A stretch of 64,000 bases of DNA from Halieaceae bacterium (GTDB lineage: Bacteria > Pseudomonadota > Gammaproteobacteria > Pseudomonadales > Halieaceae), in the NCBI GenBank assembly GCA_028282105.1, contig JANQIO010000061.1, forward strand, positions 1-64,000, written 5' to 3'. The notes below the pieces were generated by a model. That model saw only the letters and a list, made by a program, of their open reading frames with translations, was not told the DNA's origin and did not search any database. Shown piece after piece: positions 37,466-47,930 of the stretch. Every line of letters begins with the position of its first letter. The stretch's first letter is position 1. Made by a program: the position numbers and the translations under genes.

Positions 37466-38836
37466 ATGTATAAGAAAATAAGCGTGAAGGCAGCGCTGAT
37501 CACCCTGGGTACGTGCCTGCTGGCCGCACCGGCGCTGGCAAAAATCAGCGCCGAAGAGGCTGCCCGCCTCGGGGGTGAAGAGCTGACACCGGTAGGCGCC
37601 GAGCGCGCCGGCAACGCCGATGGTTCAATCCCACCCTGGACCGGCGGCCTGCAGGAACTGCCCGCCGGCTACAGCCCGGGTGACCGCCTGGTAGACCCCT
37701 TCGCCGAAGACAAGCCCCTGTACACGATTACCGCGGCCAATGCCGATGAGTACGCTGAGCTGCTGTCACCGGGACAGATAGCGCTGCTCAAGCGTTACCC
37801 CGATACGTTCAACATGCCGGTCTACCAGAGTCGCCGCAGCGCCCTGCTGCCCGACAGCGAGTACGACTTGATCAAGGAGGGCGCCACGGTCACCGATATG
37901 GTGGAGGGCGGCAATGGCCTCAAGGACTTTGTCTCCAATGTGCCCTTCCCGATCCCACAGGAAGCGCTGCACGTGATGTGGAACCACATCGTGCGCTTCC
38001 GCACGCCGATGACCCTGCAGCGTCGCTACACCCAGATTCCGGTGACGGCCAATGGCGATTTCGCTCCGGTGCTGTTCGAGGAAGAGGCCATCTTCGCCAA
38101 CCGGGTGCCGGGTAATGAATACCCGAACCGGCTGTTTGTGTTCCTGCAGCGCATCCTGGCCCCGGCCCGGCTCGAGGGTGATGTGCTGCTGATCCACGAG
38201 AATATCGACCAGATTGTCGAGCCCCGCGCCGCCTGGCTGTACAACGCCGGCCAGCGCCGGGTGCGACGCGCGCCGAATATCGCCTACGACGGCCCGGGCA
38301 CCGCCTCCGACGGCCTGCGTACGGCAGACGACCTCGATATGTTCAACGGGGCGCCCGACCGCTATGACTGGGAACTGGTTGGCAAGCGCGAGATGATCAT
38401 TCCCTATAACAGCTTCAAGCTCTGGGATGACAGCCTTAAGTACAAGGACATCATTGAGCCCGGGCATATGAAGCCTGAGCTGCTACGCTACGAGAAACAC
38501 CGCGTCTGGGTCATCGATTCCACCCTCAAGGATGGCGCCCGCCACATCTATGCGCGCCGCACCTTCTACGTGGATGAAGACACCTGGCAGATCGCCGTGA
38601 TCGACCATTACGACGGCCGCGGCGAGCTGTGGAAAGTGAAGGAGGGCCATCCCATTCTTCACTACCAGGCGAAAATCCCCTGGCTGGCAGCGGAAAGCCT
38701 GCACGACCTGATTTCCGGCCGCTACCTGGTGATTGGCCTGGATAACGAAGAGAAGCGCTACACCTATGACTTCGACTTCGATACCAGTTTCCAGAACTTT
38801 ACGCCGCAGGCCCTGCGGCGGGCCGGTCGCCGTTAG
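37466..38836 (+). CDS. DUF1329 family periplasmic protein
   Basis: AARLGGEELTPVGAERAGNADGSIPPWTGGL signature; ATG 37466 with signal peptide. Confidence 0.94.
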   Translation: MYKKISVKAALITLGTCLLAAPALAKISAEEAARLGGEELTPVGAERAGNADGSIPPWTGGLQELPAGYSPGDRLVDPFAEDKPLYTITAANADEYAELLSPGQIALLKRYPDTFNMPVYQSRRSALLPDSEYDLIKEGATVTDMVEGGNGLKDFVSNVPFPIPQEALHVMWNHIVRFRTPMTLQRRYTQIPVTANGDFAPVLFEEEAIFANRVPGNEYPNRLFVFLQRILAPARLEGDVLLIHENIDQIVEPRAAWLYNAGQRRVRRAPNIAYDGPGTASDGLRTADDLDMFNGAPDRYDWELVGKREMIIPYNSFKLWDDSLKYKDIIEPGHMKPELLRYEKHRVWVIDSTLKDGARHIYARRTFYVDEDTWQIAVIDHYDGRGELWKVKEGHPILHYQAKIPWLAAESLHDLISGRYLVIGLDNEEKRYTYDFDFDTSFQNFTPQALRRAGRR

Positions 38837-39951
38837 TGCGAGCGCTCTGCCTGGTATTGCTGCTGCCTGCCCTGCTGCAGGCGGCGGACTTCGCCACCAA
38901 CCCCGCGCTGCCGACGGCTGACGCCGGCGCAGCCCAACTGCTGGATATGACCTGGGCGGGTGATCGCCTGGTGGCGGTGGGCGAGCGCGGCCTGGTGATT
39001 TACTCCGATGACGAAGGGCGCTCCTGGCAGCAAGCCCGGGTGCCGGTCAGCGAGACCCTGACTGCGATCAGCTTCCCCACGGATGAGCACGGCTGGGCGG
39101 TGGGTCACGGCGGCGTGATCCTGCACTCCGGCGACAGCGGCACGAGCTGGCAGTTGCAGCTGGACGGCAACGACGCCAACCGCCAGCGCCTGGACTACGT
39201 CACCGACCAGGTGATGCTGCTGGAAGCGCAGATTCAGGAAGCGGAAGCCGAACCCGATGATGCGGTGGTCTACCTGTTGGAGGAGGCCCAGTTCGCGGTA
39301 GAGGACGCCGAGCTGGCGCTTGAGACCGGCCCCGCCGATCCTTTTCTCGACGTTTGGTTTGCGGACAGCCAGTTTGGCTTCGCAGTGGGCGCCTACGGCA
39401 TGCTCTACCACACCGACAACGGCGGTTTGCAGTGGCGCATTGCCCAGGACGGTATCGAGAACCTCGAGGGCTACCACTACTACTCCATCAGCGCCGGGGA
39501 AGACGCGCTCTACCTGTCCGGCGAGGCAGGCATTGCCTACCGCTCCGATGACCGGGGCGAAACCTGGCAAAGGCTGGACCTGAACTACGACGGCAGCCTG
39601 TTCGGTATTCTGGCGCTGGGGCAGGGCGAGGTGCTGAGCTTCGGCCTGCGCGGTAATATCTTCCTGAGCCGCGATCGCGGCGCCAGCTGGGACAACATCA
39701 CGCCCGCCGATGCCCCCGGGCTGAGCTTTTTCGGCGCCGGGCAGTTGCCCGGTGGCGGCTTGCTGCTGGTGGGTGCCGGCGGAGCGCTGGCCACCAGTCT
39801 GGACGGCGAGAGTTTCAGCGTCGAGATTCACACCAGCCGCGATACCTTCTCTGCCGCCCTCTCGGTCGATGACGAGTTGCTGCTGGCCGGCATGAGCGGG
39901 GTAACAAGGATTGCTGCCGGCCGCGACCGGCTGGCGGGGGTAGCGCCATGA
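38836..39951 (+). CDS. YCF48-like beta-propeller exported protein
   Basis: Repeated GLVIYSDDEGRSWQQ / GVILHSGDSGTSWQL / GRGASWDNI BNR/YCF48 motifs; GTG start overlaps the DUF1329 stop. Confidence 0.88.
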   Translation: MRALCLVLLLPALLQAADFATNPALPTADAGAAQLLDMTWAGDRLVAVGERGLVIYSDDEGRSWQQARVPVSETLTAISFPTDEHGWAVGHGGVILHSGDSGTSWQLQLDGNDANRQRLDYVTDQVMLLEAQIQEAEAEPDDAVVYLLEEAQFAVEDAELALETGPADPFLDVWFADSQFGFAVGAYGMLYHTDNGGLQWRIAQDGIENLEGYHYYSISAGEDALYLSGEAGIAYRSDDRGETWQRLDLNYDGSLFGILALGQGEVLSFGLRGNIFLSRDRGASWDNITPADAPGLSFFGAGQLPGGGLLLVGAGGALATSLDGESFSVEIHTSRDTFSAALSVDDELLLAGMSGVTRIAAGRDRLAGVAP

Positions 39952-42347
39952 GTGCGGACAGCGCGGTAAGCGCCACCACCCCGGCGGCGGACACCCTGGG
40001 TCTGCAGGCCGACGATGGCAAGCTGCGGCCCGCACTTGGCGAGATGTTGATGAACACCCGGGTGCTGATTCTGCTGCTGTTTGTCGGCCTGACGGCCTTC
40101 TTCGGCTACCAGCTCAGCCAGCTGCGCCCGGATGCGAGCTTCGAGAAGATGATCCCGATCTCGCACTCCTACGTGGTCAATTTCCTGGAGAATCGCTCGG
40201 ACCTGTCAGGGCTGGGTAACTCGGTGCGCATCACCGTGGAAACCACGGAAGGTGATATTTTCACCGCCGATTTCCAGCAGACCCTGCGAGAAATCACCGA
40301 CGAGGTCTTCTATATCAAGGGCGTGGATCGGGCCGGCCTGCAAAGCCTGTGGACGCCGAACGTACGCTGGACCGAAGTCACCGAAGAGGGCTTTGTCGGC
40401 GGCAGCGTCATCCCGGACGACTACGATGCGACACCGCGGACCCTGCGCAAGCTGCGGAGCAACGCTCTCAAGTCGGGGACGATCGGCCGGCTGGTGGCCA
40501 ACAACTTCAAGTCCGCCACCATCCAGGCGCCGCTGGTGGAGACCGACCCGGAGACCGGCGAGCGGCTCAACTACCAGCAGCTCTCCGCCGACCTGGAGCG
40601 GCTGGTGCGAGACAAGTACCAGAACGACACCATCAAGATTCACATTACCGGCTTTGCCAAGCTGGTCGGCGACCTGATCGATGGCGCTGCCCTGGTGGGC
40701 GCGTTCTTCGGCATTGCCTTCCTGATCACTGCCGTAATGCTGTATGCCTACTGTCGCGACCAGTGGGGCACGGCGGCCGCCCTGCTGTGCTCCACGGTGG
40801 CGGTGGTTTGGCAGCTGGGCCTGCTGCACACCCTGGGGCTGGGCATCGACCCCTACAGCATGCTGGTGCCCTTCCTGGTGTTTGCCGTCGGCATCAGCCA
40901 CTCGGTACAGATTCTCAATCGCTTCGCCCACCTCTGTCACAGTGGCACAGACAAGGTGGAGGCAGCGCGACTGTCCTTTGTGCGGCTCTGCAAGCCGGGC
41001 TTCGTGGCGCTGCTCAGTGACGGAGTGGGTTTCCTGACCCTGCGGGTAATCGACATTCCGGTGATCCAGGAGCTGGCCCTGGTGGCCAGTACCGGCATTG
41101 CGGTACTGGTACTCACCAACCTGCTGCTGATGCCGGTGGTGCTGTCCTATACCGGTATCAGCGGCGGCTGTCGCAGCTACCGCGACGTGAAGTCCGCCAG
41201 CGATTACCGGCACTGGCGGCTGCTCTCGAAGACGGCCAGCAGGCGGCCGGCGCTGACGATTATCTCGATCTGCGTGGTGCTGTTTGCCGGCGGCATTTAT
41301 CTCGGCCAGCACCAGAAAATCGGTGACCTCGATCCGGGCGCGCCGGAGCTGCGCCCCGACTCGCGCTACAACAAGGACAACGCCTTCCTGACCGAGAACT
41401 ACTCCACCAGCACCGATGTGTTCGTGGTGATGGTGCGCACCGAGTCCCAGCAGTGTGGCACTTATTCAACGATTTCTGCGGTGGACTATTTCCAGGGCGT
41501 GATGGCGGCGGTGCCCGGCGTGCAGTCCATCATTTCGCTGGTGGACGTGTCCAAGCTGGTGATCATGGGCATGAACGAGGGTAACCCCAAGTGGCATGCC
41601 ATCAGCCGCAACCAGTACATTCTCAACAACTCCCTGAGCCGGGTGCCCAGCAACCTGCTGAATACCGACTGCTCGATGGTGCCGGTGATCCTGTTCCTGG
41701 AGGATCACAAGGCCGACACCCTGACCCGGGTGGTGGACGCGGTAGAGGGCTTTGCCGCCGAGCACAACACCGAGAAGATTCGCTTCATGCTGGCGGCCGG
41801 GAATGCGGGCATCGAAGCCGCCACCAATATTGTTATTCGCCAGGCCCAGTGGGAAATGCTGATGTGGGTCTACGGTGTGGTTATCCTGCTGTGCCTGCTG
41901 ACCTTCCGCTCGCTCAGCGCCACCGCCTGCATCATCATCCCGCTGATGCTGACCTCGGTGCTGGGCCAGGCGCTGATGGCGCTGTTGGGCATTGGCGTGA
42001 AGGTGGCTACCCTGCCGGTGATCGCGCTGGGGGTGGGTATCGGCGTGGATTACGGCATCTATATCTACAGCGCCCTGGAGCGCGCCCTACGCGAGCATGG
42101 CAACCTGGTACAGGCCTACTATGAGGCGCTGCGCTCCAGCGGCACCGCGGTGGCCTTCACCGGCCTGACCCTGGCGGTGGGTGTGGGTACCTGGATCTAC
42201 TCGCCCATTAAATTCCAGGGCGATATGGGCCTGATGCTGACCTTCATGTTCTTCTGGAATATGATTGGGGCACTGTTCTTCCTGCCCGCCCTGGCCTGGT
42301 TGTTCGGTATCGACAACAAGTATCGCCATCCGGAGGATGATGTTTGA
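39948..42347 (+). CDS. RND/MMPL superfamily transporter
   Basis: 799-aa protein with two 6-TM bundles; ALGVGIGVDYGIYIYSALERA motif; 4-bp overlap with YCF48-like gene. Confidence 0.93.
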   Translation: MSADSAVSATTPAADTLGLQADDGKLRPALGEMLMNTRVLILLLFVGLTAFFGYQLSQLRPDASFEKMIPISHSYVVNFLENRSDLSGLGNSVRITVETTEGDIFTADFQQTLREITDEVFYIKGVDRAGLQSLWTPNVRWTEVTEEGFVGGSVIPDDYDATPRTLRKLRSNALKSGTIGRLVANNFKSATIQAPLVETDPETGERLNYQQLSADLERLVRDKYQNDTIKIHITGFAKLVGDLIDGAALVGAFFGIAFLITAVMLYAYCRDQWGTAAALLCSTVAVVWQLGLLHTLGLGIDPYSMLVPFLVFAVGISHSVQILNRFAHLCHSGTDKVEAARLSFVRLCKPGFVALLSDGVGFLTLRVIDIPVIQELALVASTGIAVLVLTNLLLMPVVLSYTGISGGCRSYRDVKSASDYRHWRLLSKTASRRPALTIISICVVLFAGGIYLGQHQKIGDLDPGAPELRPDSRYNKDNAFLTENYSTSTDVFVVMVRTESQQCGTYSTISAVDYFQGVMAAVPGVQSIISLVDVSKLVIMGMNEGNPKWHAISRNQYILNNSLSRVPSNLLNTDCSMVPVILFLEDHKADTLTRVVDAVEGFAAEHNTEKIRFMLAAGNAGIEAATNIVIRQAQWEMLMWVYGVVILLCLLTFRSLSATACIIIPLMLTSVLGQALMALLGIGVKVATLPVIALGVGIGVDYGIYIYSALERALREHGNLVQAYYEALRSSGTAVAFTGLTLAVGVGTWIYSPIKFQGDMGLMLTFMFFWNMIGALFFLPALAWLFGIDNKYRHPEDDV

Positions 42348-42913
42348 CCCGCTGGCTCTGTGCAGCGCTTCTCACTCTCAGCACCACCGCCCACCCGGCT
42401 GAACTGACGGTCAATGACCCCCAGGTGGCCGAGGCGTCGGCGGCGGCGCTGGTGTTTATGAGCCGGATGAAGCCGCAGTTGAAACAGGCGCTGCAGTCCG
42501 GTCCGCCGGCGCAGGCACTGGCGGTGTGTGCCGAGGTGGCGCCGCAGATTGCGGCCGAGCTCAGCGCGGAGACCGGCTGGTCAGTAAAGCGGGTCAGCCT
42601 CAGGCCACGTAATCCACAGGCGGCAGCCGACGCCTGGGAGACCGAGCAGCTGGAAGCCTTTGACGCCGCAGTCGCCGCCGGTGGCAATCCCGGCTGGGCC
42701 GCGGCCGAGGTCAACGGTGAAGTGCGCTTCCTGGCGCCGCAGCGAGTAGGTGGTGCCTGCCTGCTGTGCCACGGGGAGTCCATCGACGCCGACACCGCCG
42801 CCGCACTCAAACGCCTGTACCCGGAAGATCGCGCCATCGGCTACCAGCCCGGCCAGGTGCGCGGTGCCATCAGCCTGTCTACGGCGCGCAGGGACCCGCC
42901 AGTCAGCCCCTGA
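42344..42913 (+). CDS. DUF3365 (Tll0287-like) c-type haem protein
   Basis: Signal peptide and one CLLCHGE motif; 4-bp overlap with MMPL gene. Confidence 0.85.
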   Translation: MTRWLCAALLTLSTTAHPAELTVNDPQVAEASAAALVFMSRMKPQLKQALQSGPPAQALAVCAEVAPQIAAELSAETGWSVKRVSLRPRNPQAAADAWETEQLEAFDAAVAAGGNPGWAAAEVNGEVRFLAPQRVGGACLLCHGESIDADTAAALKRLYPEDRAIGYQPGQVRGAISLSTARRDPPVSP

Positions 42914-42925
42914 CGATTGAGCCCA

Positions 42926-44473
42926 TCAGCTCAGCTGAAAGGCAGTGCATACCCCCAGGATCAACACCGCCATGGTGCCCAGCAGGGCAGCCTCCCGCCG
43001 CGGGCACTGCAGTGCTTCACCCACGGTGGTGACCTGCCAACCGAGGGCGCGACTGATCAAGGTTGCGCTGCCAAGGGCAATCGCAAAGCCAATCACGTTC
43101 CACCACAGCCAGGAGACCAATGGCAGCGCCAGCCAGGTGAGCAGATTGGCGAGCAGCCCCAGGCAAAAACCGCTGATGGCGGCGCCCTGACCGAGACGCG
43201 GCAGGAATACGGCGATGCAGAACAGGGCCAGAAGTGGGCCGTTGGCCATGGAGCCCACCTTGTTGATGGCCTCCAGTACCGTGGGGGCGATGCGCTCTAC
43301 CTGGTAGGAAAACAGGATCGCGAAGGCGCCCCAGAAAAACGTGGCCAGCTTGGAGACCAGGAACAGCTCGCGCTCCGACAGTTGTCTGAACCGCGCTACA
43401 TAGTCTTCCACCGTGCTGGCGGACAGGCTGTTGAGTGCCGAGTCGATGGACGACATGGCAGCGGCAAACAGGCCGACGATGGCGAGGCCAGCCAGTCCGG
43501 GTGCAAACTCCCGCGCCACGAAAGCGGGGAATACCAGGTTGTAGTTGGGGCTGCCCTCGCCGGTCAGTGGCAGGCCGGCGATGAAATCGCCGTGCTCGAC
43601 GGCATAGGCCGCCAGGCCCAGGCCCAGCAGGCAGTAGGCCAGCACCAGGGGGAAACGCAGCACCCCGTTCAACACCAGTACCTGGCGAGTGGTGGCGGCA
43701 TCCTCTGCCGCCAGCAGGCGCTGGGCCTGGCTCTGGTCACAGCCGTAGTAAGCGGTATACAGGAACAGCCCGCCCAGCAGCATGGGCCAGAAGCCGTAGT
43801 TGTTGCCGGTGAGGCCCCAGTCATTGACCAGGGTGGTGCTGCGCTCGGCCAGGGCGCCCCACTCGGCAAGAAGGGGTTCACCGAGCGCCGCCAGGGTGTA
43901 GACCACCGCCGCTGTCAGCAGCAGCATTTGTACCACGTCGGAGATCACCACCGCACGCATGCCGCCCAGTACATCGTAGGCGATGGTGATGCCCATGAGG
44001 ATCAGCACCGCCGCGGTGTAGCTGGTGCCGGTAACCAGGCCTATCACCGAAGCTACGCCGTACACGGTGACGCCGGTGGCGACCCCGCGGAAGAACAGGA
44101 AGCAGCCGCTGGCCAGAAGCCGGCTCGCCAGGCCCAGGCGCTGCTCCAGGTAGGCATAGATGGAGATGACCCCGGCCGCGCGCACCGGCAGGAACAGCAC
44201 ACACAGCAGCAGCATCGCCAGCGGCACTGCCAGTTCGTACTGTAGCCACAGCAGGCCGCCGCCCAGCACGAAGCCGACAAACGCCGGCGCGCCCAGCAGG
44301 CTGTTGGTGGAACACTGGGTAGCAATGATGGAGGTGGCCAGCGCCCAGCCAGGCAGGCGGTTGGCGCCGAGGTAGTAGTCCTCACGGGATGACTGGCTGC
44401 GACCCAGATACATGGCCAGCCCCAGCATCGCCGCCAGGTAGCCGCCGATCACCCACCAGTCGAGCATGCTCAC
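42926..44473 (-). CDS. Sodium:solute symporter family protein
   Basis: Multi-TM LeuT-fold SSS family; GCDQSQAQRLLAAEDA and AAAMSSIDSALNSLSAS motifs. Confidence 0.92.
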   Translation of the reverse strand: MSMLDWWVIGGYLAAMLGLAMYLGRSQSSREDYYLGANRLPGWALATSIIATQCSTNSLLGAPAFVGFVLGGGLLWLQYELAVPLAMLLLCVLFLPVRAAGVISIYAYLEQRLGLASRLLASGCFLFFRGVATGVTVYGVASVIGLVTGTSYTAAVLILMGITIAYDVLGGMRAVVISDVVQMLLLTAAVVYTLAALGEPLLAEWGALAERSTTLVNDWGLTGNNYGFWPMLLGGLFLYTAYYGCDQSQAQRLLAAEDAATTRQVLVLNGVLRFPLVLAYCLLGLGLAAYAVEHGDFIAGLPLTGEGSPNYNLVFPAFVAREFAPGLAGLAIVGLFAAAMSSIDSALNSLSASTVEDYVARFRQLSERELFLVSKLATFFWGAFAILFSYQVERIAPTVLEAINKVGSMANGPLLALFCIAVFLPRLGQGAAISGFCLGLLANLLTWLALPLVSWLWWNVIGFAIALGSATLISRALGWQVTTVGEALQCPRREAALLGTMAVLILGVCTAFQLS

Positions 44474-44539
44474 TTGTAATGCCCCCCCGTTGTTGCGGTC
44501 AGTCGCGCCCCTTGTGCCGTAGGCGCCGCCCTGCCGACG

Positions 44540-46345
44540 TCAAAGCTCGAAGCGGATAGCTGCAAGCTGCTCCGGCGCCCTGCCAATCTGCAGCAGGAAC
44601 TCTGCCCAGCGAGGGTCTGCCCGGGCCGGCTCCGACACAGGGTTCATGAGCACCAGGAACAAGCGCCGATCTCTTGCGCGCCAGGCACGCTGCAGCCACT
44701 CGAAGCCAGCATCCAGATCGCCAGCCCACAGGTAGACCGCTGCGATTTCAGAAGGCCGTTCCTCACCCCAGCGTGCCGCGGCGTCAGTCAGGGCGGCATC
44801 GAACTCTGCCTGCCGTCCCAGAGAGTGCAGGGCCATGGCAGTACCGGTTTCGCTGAGCTGTGCGGAGCCTTCGGTACCAAAAGCAGCCATGGCGGCGTCA
44901 AACTCACCCTTTTGCAGATGCAGAATGCCTCGCGTGTAATTGACGCCCAGGTAGTCCGGGCCAAAACCGATGGCCAGTTCGACCTGTTGACGGGCTTGCT
45001 CAAGCTCACCGGCCGCCCACAGCGATTCGCTGTAGTTCCAGTGGACCGAAGCACTGGTCGGGTCAACGGAGGTGGCTCGTTCAAAGAGTTCACGGGCGTC
45101 GTCGTGCCGTCCCAGTTGGCTCATAAGCTGGCCGGCGTTTACCAGTACGCTGACATTGCCGGGCTGCTGCTGCAGCGCCAGGGAAAGCTGGTCGGCGGCA
45201 AGCTGCAGTTCGTTGCCAGACATGGCCAGCCAGCCCAGCCGGGAGTGTGCCGTCGCGTTCTCGGCATTCGCCTGCACCGCCAGATTCAAGGAGTGGAAGG
45301 CCTCCGCAAAGGCCTCCGCTTCGGACACGTTGGGCAGTCTGGCTTGCCTGATCTGGTTGAGGCCGAGTTCCGACCAGGCTTCGCTGAAGTTCGGGTCGAT
45401 TGCCAGCGCACTCTGGAACTTTTCAATACCAAGCTGAATGGCATTCGAGCTGCCGAGCCGGCTCAGGTGGCGGCCCTGCAAAAACAGGGTATAGGCCGTC
45501 GCATCTACCTGTTGGCTGGTAGGAGCAGCACCCAGCAAAACCAGCTTGAGCTGCTGGATTACCGCCGCTGCGATTTCATCCTGCGCGGCAAATACATCAT
45601 CCAGGCGGCGATCGAAGGTCTCAGTCCAAAGCTGGGTGTCCTTGCCGGCATCGACCAGTTGAGCATTGATACGGACCTGGTCGCCAAGCTTGCGAACTGA
45701 GCCCTCCAAAATGTGGTCCACGTTCAGTTCCCTGGCAATGGTCGGCGCATCCAGGCCCTTGCCCTTGTAGGAGAACGCTGAAGAGCGGGAGATCACCCGC
45801 AGCTCGGGAATACGCGCCAATAGATTGAGTAGTTCTTCGGACACGCCGTCGGAAAAAAACTCGTCTTCCTGCTGGCCGCTCAGGTTGGCGAAGGGGAGCA
45901 CCGCGATAGACTTGCGGCTCTGCACCAGTTGCTGATCCGCCGGCCCCGATTCCTGTTGAAACACCCAGCTAGCCAGCGCCAGCACCGCCAGTGTCGCTGA
46001 AATCGCCATGATACGGTAGGCGCTACCGTGCTTGCCTGGGGCTGCCGTGGCAGCGTCGTCACCAACGGGCTTCACCACGCGTCCTCCGGCGGAATCCACG
46101 CCCTCGCCGATATCCAGGTCGAGGCTGACCGTGCCGAGGTCATGCATCCAGGCCAGCACAAGTACGATGGGAAAGCCGATCAGGAGAACAATCAGCGTCG
46201 CTTGCATTCCCCAGGCGGGTGCGTCGAATTTCTCAAGGCCCAGTTCCGCCATTTTGGCAATCGCCCAGGCGCTTACCAGGTACGCTCCGGCAATCCGGAA
46301 CATGCCGCGGCGGCTTAGTTCTACCAGTAGGTTGGAGTCTGACAC
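44540..46345 (-). CDS. TolB-like/FlgO N-domain plus TPR-repeat membrane protein
   Basis: KSIAVLPFANLSGQQEDEFFSDGVSEELLNLLARIPELRVISRSSAFSYKGK and downstream TPR repeats. Confidence 0.87.
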   Translation of the reverse strand: MSDSNLLVELSRRGMFRIAGAYLVSAWAIAKMAELGLEKFDAPAWGMQATLIVLLIGFPIVLVLAWMHDLGTVSLDLDIGEGVDSAGGRVVKPVGDDAATAAPGKHGSAYRIMAISATLAVLALASWVFQQESGPADQQLVQSRKSIAVLPFANLSGQQEDEFFSDGVSEELLNLLARIPELRVISRSSAFSYKGKGLDAPTIARELNVDHILEGSVRKLGDQVRINAQLVDAGKDTQLWTETFDRRLDDVFAAQDEIAAAVIQQLKLVLLGAAPTSQQVDATAYTLFLQGRHLSRLGSSNAIQLGIEKFQSALAIDPNFSEAWSELGLNQIRQARLPNVSEAEAFAEAFHSLNLAVQANAENATAHSRLGWLAMSGNELQLAADQLSLALQQQPGNVSVLVNAGQLMSQLGRHDDARELFERATSVDPTSASVHWNYSESLWAAGELEQARQQVELAIGFGPDYLGVNYTRGILHLQKGEFDAAMAAFGTEGSAQLSETGTAMALHSLGRQAEFDAALTDAAARWGEERPSEIAAVYLWAGDLDAGFEWLQRAWRARDRRLFLVLMNPVSEPARADPRWAEFLLQIGRAPEQLAAIRFEL

Positions 46346-46454
46346 GGGCTACAGCTTGTCCAGGTCTGTGGGTCCAGGCGTTTGTCGAAGTCGCGTAAGG
46401 ATAATCGATTGGTGAAGGCGCTGGAAATCGATGGTGATGTGAGTTTTCCCGCAG

Positions 46455-46997
46455 TTAATCGCCGGGCAGCTGTCGGAGAATCAGGGTGTCGCCGCGCTGG
46501 GTGAATTCGATGTGCTTGAGAAAGGACATGCCCAGCAGAATCTCCTCGGTTTGCAGGCCCGGTGAAACGCCGGCACTGACATTGGCGAGGGCTATGTCGC
46601 CGATGCTCACCACATCCAGCCGGGTGGAGTAGGCGCGGGCCATGCCGTTGGCGGTCTGGGTCATGAACTCCTGGCCGCGAGGCAGGCTGAGCCCGGCGGC
46701 GATATGGCCGGGTATCGCCACCGTGGTGGCCCCGGTGTCGAGCATGAACACCACCTCCTGGCCGTTGATCTTGCCGCTGGTCACGTAGTGCCCGGCGCGG
46801 TTGCGCTTGAGCACGACTTCCCGCATACCGTCGCGGACGGTGCTGTTCAGGGTCTGGTTGGGATTGCGTTGCCGGTCCAGCATGCCGTCGAACCAGAGTA
46901 CCGCGAGCCCGCCAAACAGCAGCCAGGCCAGCGCCAGCATACCGGTGCCCATGCGTTTCTGTTCGCGTTGGGGGCTCGGTTCCCGGGTCGGCTCCAT
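46455..46997 (-). CDS. Retropepsin-like clan AA aspartic protease (TIGR02281 type)
   Basis: FMLDTGATTVAIPG and ILLGMSFLKHIEF; start moved to MEPTREPSP. Confidence 0.88.
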   Translation of the reverse strand: MEPTREPSPQREQKRMGTGMLALAWLLFGGLAVLWFDGMLDRQRNPNQTLNSTVRDGMREVVLKRNRAGHYVTSGKINGQEVVFMLDTGATTVAIPGHIAAGLSLPRGQEFMTQTANGMARAYSTRLDVVSIGDIALANVSAGVSPGLQTEEILLGMSFLKHIEFTQRGDTLILRQLPGD

Positions 46998-47028
46998 GCT
47001 GGTCAGGTCCTGCCGCCGCGCACCCGGG

Positions 47029-47865
47029 TCAGGCGACCCGGCTCTCCAGGGCAAAGCGCTCGCGCAGGAATCGGGCGATGCCATCTTCGTCGTGGTGGCC
47101 GATCACCTCAGTGGCCGCGGCCTTGACGGCCTCCTTGGCGTTGTCCGGCGCGTAGGCCTCATCGGCGCGACTGAACATGCTGAGGTCGTTGTCGCTGTCG
47201 CCGAAACACAATACTCGCGAGACGCCGAGCTGCTCGCGCAACAGGTCCACGGCGCCACCTTTGCTGGCATCGCTGTGGTGAATATCGATCCAGCGCAGGG
47301 CCGCGCCTTCCATGGCGACCCCGGCGTAGGCCACCAGTCCCGGTTCAGAATCCACCAGCGCTTCCACGGCGTTGATGGATTCGGGCACGCCCAGGGCAGA
47401 GATATTGGTAATCTCGGCGTCGGCGGGCATCTGCGCCGCGGGCAGCACCGCCACGCCGGAGCGGCTGGAGAATTCGGCGGCGAGCTTTTCCTCCACGCGG
47501 TGCTTCAGTGGCGGATGATAAACGGCGTGCCGATTACCAGGCTCCAGGGTAAAAATGAAGGGCGTGACGTTCTGGGCCAGCACCGCTTCCAGCACGTGCT
47601 GGATTTCGTCCTGGGTGAGGAAGTTCTGGTGCGAGTATTGATCGTCCGCCGGGTTCCAGATCATCACCCCGTTCTTGAAGACCTGCGGCAGGCGAAAGCC
47701 GTGCCCCGCCAGCAGGTCGCGGGAGGCGTGCAGGGTGCGGCCGGTGGCCACGGTATAGGCGATGTCGCGCTCGGCCAGGGCGGTCAGGGTATCGCGGGTG
47801 TATTCGGAGATAACGCTCTTGCTGTTCAGCAGGGTGCCATCGAGGTCAAAGACAATCAGTTCCAT
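47029..47865 (-). CDS. HAD superfamily Cof-type hydrolase
   Basis: LIVFDLDGTLLNSK and CFGDSDNDLSMF motifs. Confidence 0.93.
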   Translation of the reverse strand: MELIVFDLDGTLLNSKSVISEYTRDTLTALAERDIAYTVATGRTLHASRDLLAGHGFRLPQVFKNGVMIWNPADDQYSHQNFLTQDEIQHVLEAVLAQNVTPFIFTLEPGNRHAVYHPPLKHRVEEKLAAEFSSRSGVAVLPAAQMPADAEITNISALGVPESINAVEALVDSEPGLVAYAGVAMEGAALRWIDIHHSDASKGGAVDLLREQLGVSRVLCFGDSDNDLSMFSRADEAYAPDNAKEAVKAAATEVIGHHDEDGIARFLRERFALESRVA

Positions 47866-47930
47866 ACAGCTAATACGGCTCCCGTGCTATCGCTGGATTG
47901 TGTTGGGCGGTGCCGGCCAGGCACGGCCGG

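Noticed and set aside
42917-44245. 442-aa plus-strand ORF opposite the sodium:solute symporter
   Set aside because: Shadow ORF; Gln/His/Gly-rich composition and no recognisable domain
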